A DNA stretch of 64,000 nt from Oleiharenicola sp. (GTDB lineage Bacteria; Verrucomicrobiota; Verrucomicrobiia; Opitutales; Opitutaceae). Below are positions 60,419-64,000 of this stretch, piece after piece. The stretch covers positions 1-64,000 of the forward strand of contig JANYDW010000003.1 of assembly GCA_025363455.1 (NCBI GenBank). The letters run 5' to 3'. The notes under the pieces are model-generated. The model had not been told where the DNA came from. It did no database searches and saw only the letters and a list, made by a program, of their open reading frames with translations. Made by a program: the position numbers and the translations under genes. The stretch's first letter is position 1; the number at the start of each line of letters is the position of its first letter.

Positions 60419-61176
60419 GTCATCGCGCCCAATTCCTGGTGGGAGCGGCTTCATGCCGCGATGTTGCAAGCGCACCTCGCCGCAAGATGTCGGGACGTAA
60501 AGTCCCTCCCACATTTTCCAAGCAACCGGTTCCGCGAAACGCGCGGGGTTTTACGCTGATCGAGCTGTTGCTGGCCATGGCGCTGCTGACCATGCTGGTC
60601 ACAGCGCTGCTGACCTTTGTTTTCTCGATGGGCGAGATCTGGGGCCGGGGTGGGGACAAGCGACTGTTCGAACAGCACGTCAGTGCTGTCACCCGGCATG
60701 TCGAATCGCTCCTGCAGCATGCAGCTTGGCCGCGTCCCGGAGCGGCCACGGATGAGCCTTTTGCCGTGAGCGAGGTGCAGACGGCGGTCGGAGCCAAATC
60801 CAACCTGCTCGGTTTCGAATTGTTGGACGGTGACCGTTTGCTCGATTGGCCGGAGAATCCTCTGCCGGAAGTCCGCTGCCACCTCGCCCAGGAGCAAAAT
60901 CGGGGGCTCGTCCTTTACTGGCAGTCTTCCCTTGAGAAGGAGGCCGCCCAGAAACCGCCGCGGGCGACCGTCGTCTCACCCCTGGTGACCAAGCTGGCCT
61001 ACGCCTATTATGACGCGCTCGGGGGTTCGTGGCGTACCGAGCAGACTCTCCGCAAGAACAGCTCCGGTGAATGGGTGTTGCCCGACCGCCTGGTCCTATC
61101 CTTCAAACACGGAACCTATGAGGACAGCCGCGAGCTTACTTTGCCGGGCGGCGGCGGCAGTCCGCCTTCATTCTAA
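60415..61176 (+). CDS. gspJ: Minor pseudopilin GspJ with repeat-encoded leader
   Basis: A 253-residue protein. The prepilin motif ARGFTLIELLLAMALLTMLV begins at residue 43, so the leader is 45 residues, far longer than the usual 6-15. Residues 8-33 are coded by a palindromic repeat (60438-60513) of the family seen between genes. The globular part (VTRHVESLLQHAAWPRPGAA, ELLDGDRLLDWPENPLPEV) fits GspJ. A start nearer the motif is not available as ATG except Met25, inside the repeat. The ATG at 60415 couples with gspI. Confidence 0.82.
   Translation: MSHRAQFLVGAASCRDVASAPRRKMSGRKVPPTFSKQPVPRNARGFTLIELLLAMALLTMLVTALLTFVFSMGEIWGRGGDKRLFEQHVSAVTRHVESLLQHAAWPRPGAATDEPFAVSEVQTAVGAKSNLLGFELLDGDRLLDWPENPLPEVRCHLAQEQNRGLVLYWQSSLEKEAAQKPPRATVVSPLVTKLAYAYYDALGGSWRTEQTLRKNSSGEWVLPDRLVLSFKHGTYEDSRELTLPGGGGSPPSF
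60438..60513. repeat. Palindromic repeat inside gspJ, family A
   Basis: ggtgggagcggcttcatgcc and gtcgggacgtaaagtccctc with ccaca; same arms as the intergenic copies at 3255, 8623 and 48809. It is in frame and codes for part of the GspJ leader. Confidence 0.88.
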
Positions 61177-62255
61177 TGACCTGTCCAAATACCAGGAAAT
61201 GCCCCTTTCGGCCGCGCCGCGACCCCGAGCGCGGTTCGGTGGTGATCTTTGTCCTCGGCATCATTTTGTTGGCCGCATTCCTGATCACCCGCCTCATGGA
61301 CCGGGCGGCAGTGGAACTCGCGGCGGAAAGCAAGGCGACCCAGCGCGCCGGCCTCCGCCAGGAGGCGCTCTCCGGGTTGGAAGCCAGTTTTGCCGTGCTC
61401 GCCGACGAGTCCCTCGCCCGCTCCGGGCTCCATGATACGGCCGAGGGATGGGACCATCCGCTCAGTCTGATGAAATATGCACCAGCGGCGGGCTACACGG
61501 TCGAAGCGGTGGTGGAGGACGAGACCGGAAAGTTGTCGCTGCCCATGGCCGATGAGGCGGTGTTGGACGGGTACCTTGATGCCATTGGGTGTCCGGCCAC
61601 CGCGCAGGACCGGCTGGTTGACGCGCTCCTCGGCTGGACCAAACCCGATCACGTGTCGACGGAAGCCAGTGCCGACAGTGCACTGCTAGCCGCGGCGAAA
61701 TTACCCTATGAGGTGCCCCAGCGCGCACTGCGTTCGTTCAGTGAATTGCGCGCCATCCCGGCCGCCCGGGAGTTGTTCTTCGACGAATCCGGCGAGTGGA
61801 CCGAACTCGGTCGCCGGTTCCGGGATGGGGTTTCCTTGTTCGCCTTCAACGCCAGCAATGTCAATTCGGCCCGTCCCGAGGTGCTGCTGGCCCGCGGAGT
61901 GGACCCGGCCCGCATCGCTGCGATGACCGCCGCCCGGGAACAGCAAAATTCTCGTCCCAGCGTCTTTCATTCCACCGCCGAGTTGTCCGCCGCTTGGGGC
62001 GGGGATGCCACGCGGCCGGGTTTGGGCACTAATGTTCTTTGCCTCCACGTCATCGTCACGGTCAAATCCGGGGCCCGGGGCTACCGGCTTGATACCTGGG
62101 TCAGTCCACCGGGTGCGGCTGCGTCCGCCGCCACCGGCCGGCGGCAGACCAAGGAGGTCGAGACAACCCAAGTGGCCTCGGTGAGAAACAATCCGCGCAA
62201 AAAGGTGGACTACCCGTTCCAGATTCTGGAACTTCGGGATGACGACGGCAACTGA
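61176..62255 (+). CDS. gspK: Type II secretion GspK
   Basis: A 359-residue protein with an N-terminal helix after a basic leader (RDPERGSVVIFVLGIILLAA); Gly-Ser replaces Gly-Phe at the processing site. The body is the large alpha-domain of GspK: VEDETGKLSLPMADEAVLDG, VDALLGWTKPD, SFSELRAIPAARELFF and FNASNVNSARPEVL, the last close to the conserved NxNTAxxxVL segment. GspK caps the pseudopilus. Starts one base before the gspJ stop ends. Confidence 0.85.
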   Translation: MTCPNTRKCPFRPRRDPERGSVVIFVLGIILLAAFLITRLMDRAAVELAAESKATQRAGLRQEALSGLEASFAVLADESLARSGLHDTAEGWDHPLSLMKYAPAAGYTVEAVVEDETGKLSLPMADEAVLDGYLDAIGCPATAQDRLVDALLGWTKPDHVSTEASADSALLAAAKLPYEVPQRALRSFSELRAIPAARELFFDESGEWTELGRRFRDGVSLFAFNASNVNSARPEVLLARGVDPARIAAMTAAREQQNSRPSVFHSTAELSAAWGGDATRPGLGTNVLCLHVIVTVKSGARGYRLDTWVSPPGAAASAATGRRQTKEVETTQVASVRNNPRKKVDYPFQILELRDDDGN

Positions 62256-63399
62256 TCAACCCATGTCCGCTTCCCCAAGTTCCGCACCGGAGACCTCGAC
62301 CCGGGTGAAAGGCATCATCCTGTTGCCCGCGACCAAGTTTTTTGTCCGGCGCATTCCGCTGGTGGCCGGCCAGGATGCGACCGCGCAAGTCGAGCTCGCC
62401 TTGGAGACCGTCGGGCCCTTCACCCCGGGGCAGCTTTACTACGGTTATTTTCTTTCGCGGGACGGGAACCAGGCGCTGGTTTTCGCCGCCTACCGACGGA
62501 ATTTCTCCGCCGCCGACACGGCCGGCTGGGCCGCAGCGACGGCCGTCCTGCCGGAGTCCGCCGCCTGGCTCGGCCAACCGGCGGCAGTGGCGGCCGGACT
62601 CTGGGTGCATGAGCACAAACAGACCATTACGGTCGTCGTCTGGGACGGCGCCAGCGAACTGCCGGCGGGTTTGATCTCGCGGGAGGCGCCGGCCGGCTCG
62701 GTCGATGCGGTGCGCGACGAATTGCTGCGGGAGGCGGGCAACCGTTTTGGCATTGAGCCGCGGGTGGCCCGGACCTTATCGGGCGAGGTCACCGTCGTTT
62801 CGCACGGCAAGGAGGGCCTTGGACTCAAGGTGGCGCAACAGTCTGCCCTCCTCGGCTCTTCCCAGCTCCAGACCATGGATGTGCGCGACAAGGTCGAACT
62901 GGCCGGCCAGCTCGGCCGGCACAAGCGCGATCGCACCCTTTGGCTGGCTTTCGCTTCCGCCGCGGCCGGTTTGGCGGCCTGCATCGTGGCGGAGACCGGC
63001 CTGCAAATTTCGAACCTGATCGCCACCCGGCAAAGACACAAACTCGAGGCCAACGCCGGTGGGGTCCGGCAGATCGAGGAGGCCGACCAGCTGGCGAGGC
63101 GAATGGAAAACCTCGCGGGCCAAAGCCTGCGGCCGTTTGAGATGTTGGTGCTGCTGAATGGTGCGCGGCCCGCGTCGCTTGATTTTGTGCGCGCCTCGAC
63201 CGGCGGGCCGCGCCAGATGGAGCTGGAGTCCCAGTCGGCGAACGCCGCCGACCCGCAGGAATTTGAGAAAGCGCTCAACCGCCTTCCCGGCGTCGAGAAA
63301 GTCGAGCTGCGGGATTTACGCACCAGCGGAGGCAAGACGACGTTTCTGGTCGTGGTGAACTTTAAGGCCGGATTTGCGGGCCCGGGAGGTGCGCGATGA
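62239..63399 (+). CDS. GspL-like assembly-platform protein
   Basis: A 386-residue protein. Residues 25-210 resemble the cytoplasmic actin-like domain of GspL/PilM (VKGIILLPATKFFVRRIPLV, AVLPESAAWLGQP). One membrane helix lies at about 234-258 (LWLAFASAAAGLAACIVAET), followed by a coiled coil and a ferredoxin-like periplasmic end (LNRLPGVEKVELRDLRTSGG, FLVVVNFKA). The position between gspK and a GspM-like gene supports the call. It would connect the ATPase GspE to the platform. Confidence 0.72.
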   Translation: MTTATDQPMSASPSSAPETSTRVKGIILLPATKFFVRRIPLVAGQDATAQVELALETVGPFTPGQLYYGYFLSRDGNQALVFAAYRRNFSAADTAGWAAATAVLPESAAWLGQPAAVAAGLWVHEHKQTITVVVWDGASELPAGLISREAPAGSVDAVRDELLREAGNRFGIEPRVARTLSGEVTVVSHGKEGLGLKVAQQSALLGSSQLQTMDVRDKVELAGQLGRHKRDRTLWLAFASAAAGLAACIVAETGLQISNLIATRQRHKLEANAGGVRQIEEADQLARRMENLAGQSLRPFEMLVLLNGARPASLDFVRASTGGPRQMELESQSANAADPQEFEKALNRLPGVEKVELRDLRTSGGKTTFLVVVNFKAGFAGPGGAR

Positions 63400-63923
63400 G
63401 AAATTTCTACAACGGCCGGTTGCTGCGTGAACGGGTGCTTCTCCTGGTTTTCCTCGCCATCGGGGTGCTCTGGTGGGGCACCGCGCTGATTGGACGCATC
63501 CGGCAGAACGTCCAGGTCTGGCATTCCGTTTCGCAGGAGGCGGAAATCCAGCGGATGTGGCTGGCCAAGGGCGCCGCAGTGGGCGCGCGCACCGCGCAGG
63601 TCGCCAAGCAACTCGATGCCGCCCACACCATGAATGCCGCCCAGGCCTACGCCGAGGTCAGCAAGCTCGCGCAGGGTCTGCCACTGGAAATGGGCGCGCA
63701 GCGCACGGACCGCACGGACAATTTCGCGCTGCATAGCCTGCAGGTCACCTTCCGGCGGATCGACATGGCCGGGCTGGTCCGGTTCTACGAAGGCGTGACC
63801 GCCCGGGCACCTTATCTGGGCATCGACCAGTGCACGATCTCGGCCAACCGGGCCTCACCCGGCCTGCACGACGCCGTCTTTCGCATCTATTCGGTCGAAC
63901 CAGTGACGGGCGGGCTGAAGTAG
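63396..63923 (+). CDS. GspM-like assembly-platform protein
   Basis: A 175-residue protein with one N-terminal membrane helix (LLLVFLAIGVLWWGTALIG), a coiled-coil segment and a ferredoxin-like end (FALHSLQVTFRRIDMAGLVR). It overlaps the GspL-like gene by four bases (ATGA). Secretin, ATPase and GspF genes are not seen before the window ends and may follow. Nothing was recognised in 63924-64000. Confidence 0.7.
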   Translation: MRNFYNGRLLRERVLLLVFLAIGVLWWGTALIGRIRQNVQVWHSVSQEAEIQRMWLAKGAAVGARTAQVAKQLDAAHTMNAAQAYAEVSKLAQGLPLEMGAQRTDRTDNFALHSLQVTFRRIDMAGLVRFYEGVTARAPYLGIDQCTISANRASPGLHDAVFRIYSVEPVTGGLK

Positions 63924-64000
63924 CCAGGCAAAGCCCGGGGTGGCTGATTTGAAGGTCAGCAGGCGGCATTAGCGGGTCACATAACTCGTGGCCGGCCAAA

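Overview
The window is high-GC bacterial DNA that looks like a chromosome segment of a verrucomicrobial (Opitutaceae-like) bacterium. The grounds are a long-form PurF of 637 residues, a secreted cytochrome c joined to a DUF1080-like domain and a propeller, sugar-acid and carbohydrate-esterase genes, and many short palindromic repeats between genes. The taxonomy is inference; no rRNA gene is present.

Layout. 1-140: end of an insertion sequence. 243-2022: nitroreductase divergent from a LysR regulator. 2173-10676 (minus): sugar-acid locus with a DUF1537 kinase, PdxA2-like dehydrogenase, KdgT-like permease, cupin, a three-domain SGNH/esterase/hydratase fusion, an aldo-keto reductase and a lactonase-like amidohydrolase. 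10943-16227: GH5 glycosidase, a ParE-type toxin-antitoxin pair, and the cytochrome protein. 16436-19240: ArsR regulator, four SRPBCC domains in three genes, DoxX-like protein, and a clear palindromic operator. 19359-27231: secreted esterase, TIM-barrel epimerase, tRNA-Arg(TCG), dienelactone hydrolase, small membrane proteins, a gene cut by an in-frame TAA, DUF3592 and cupin proteins. 27248-36350: purL divergent from purF-purM. A zeta-like module sits just after purL and a hicBA module just after purM, and each is followed at once by a second, partial copy of the 3' end of the pur gene. 36624-53581: DUF2442 gene and a broken DUF4160 gene, two DEAD-box helicases, a KimA-like potassium transporter behind a c-di-AMP (ydaO-type) riboswitch, an HNH protein, an MscS channel, a GcvR-like ACT protein, a GAF histidine kinase and GlnD. 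53709-58271: tRNA-Gly(GCC) carrying a 4.5-kb integrated element (integrase, excisionase-like gene, HUH replication protein, unknown genes) between 26-bp direct repeats. 58401-63923: pseudopilin and assembly-platform genes of a type II secretion system, probably continuing past the window.

The most unusual theme is how repeats and small modules treat host genes. Several palindromic repeat families that elsewhere lie between genes are also found in frame inside coding sequence: four inserts in purL, one in the leader of the GspJ pseudopilin and one in a helicase linker. Two different toxin-antitoxin modules sit at the 3' ends of purine genes with a 3'-end duplication. No CRISPR array and no complete transposase were seen.
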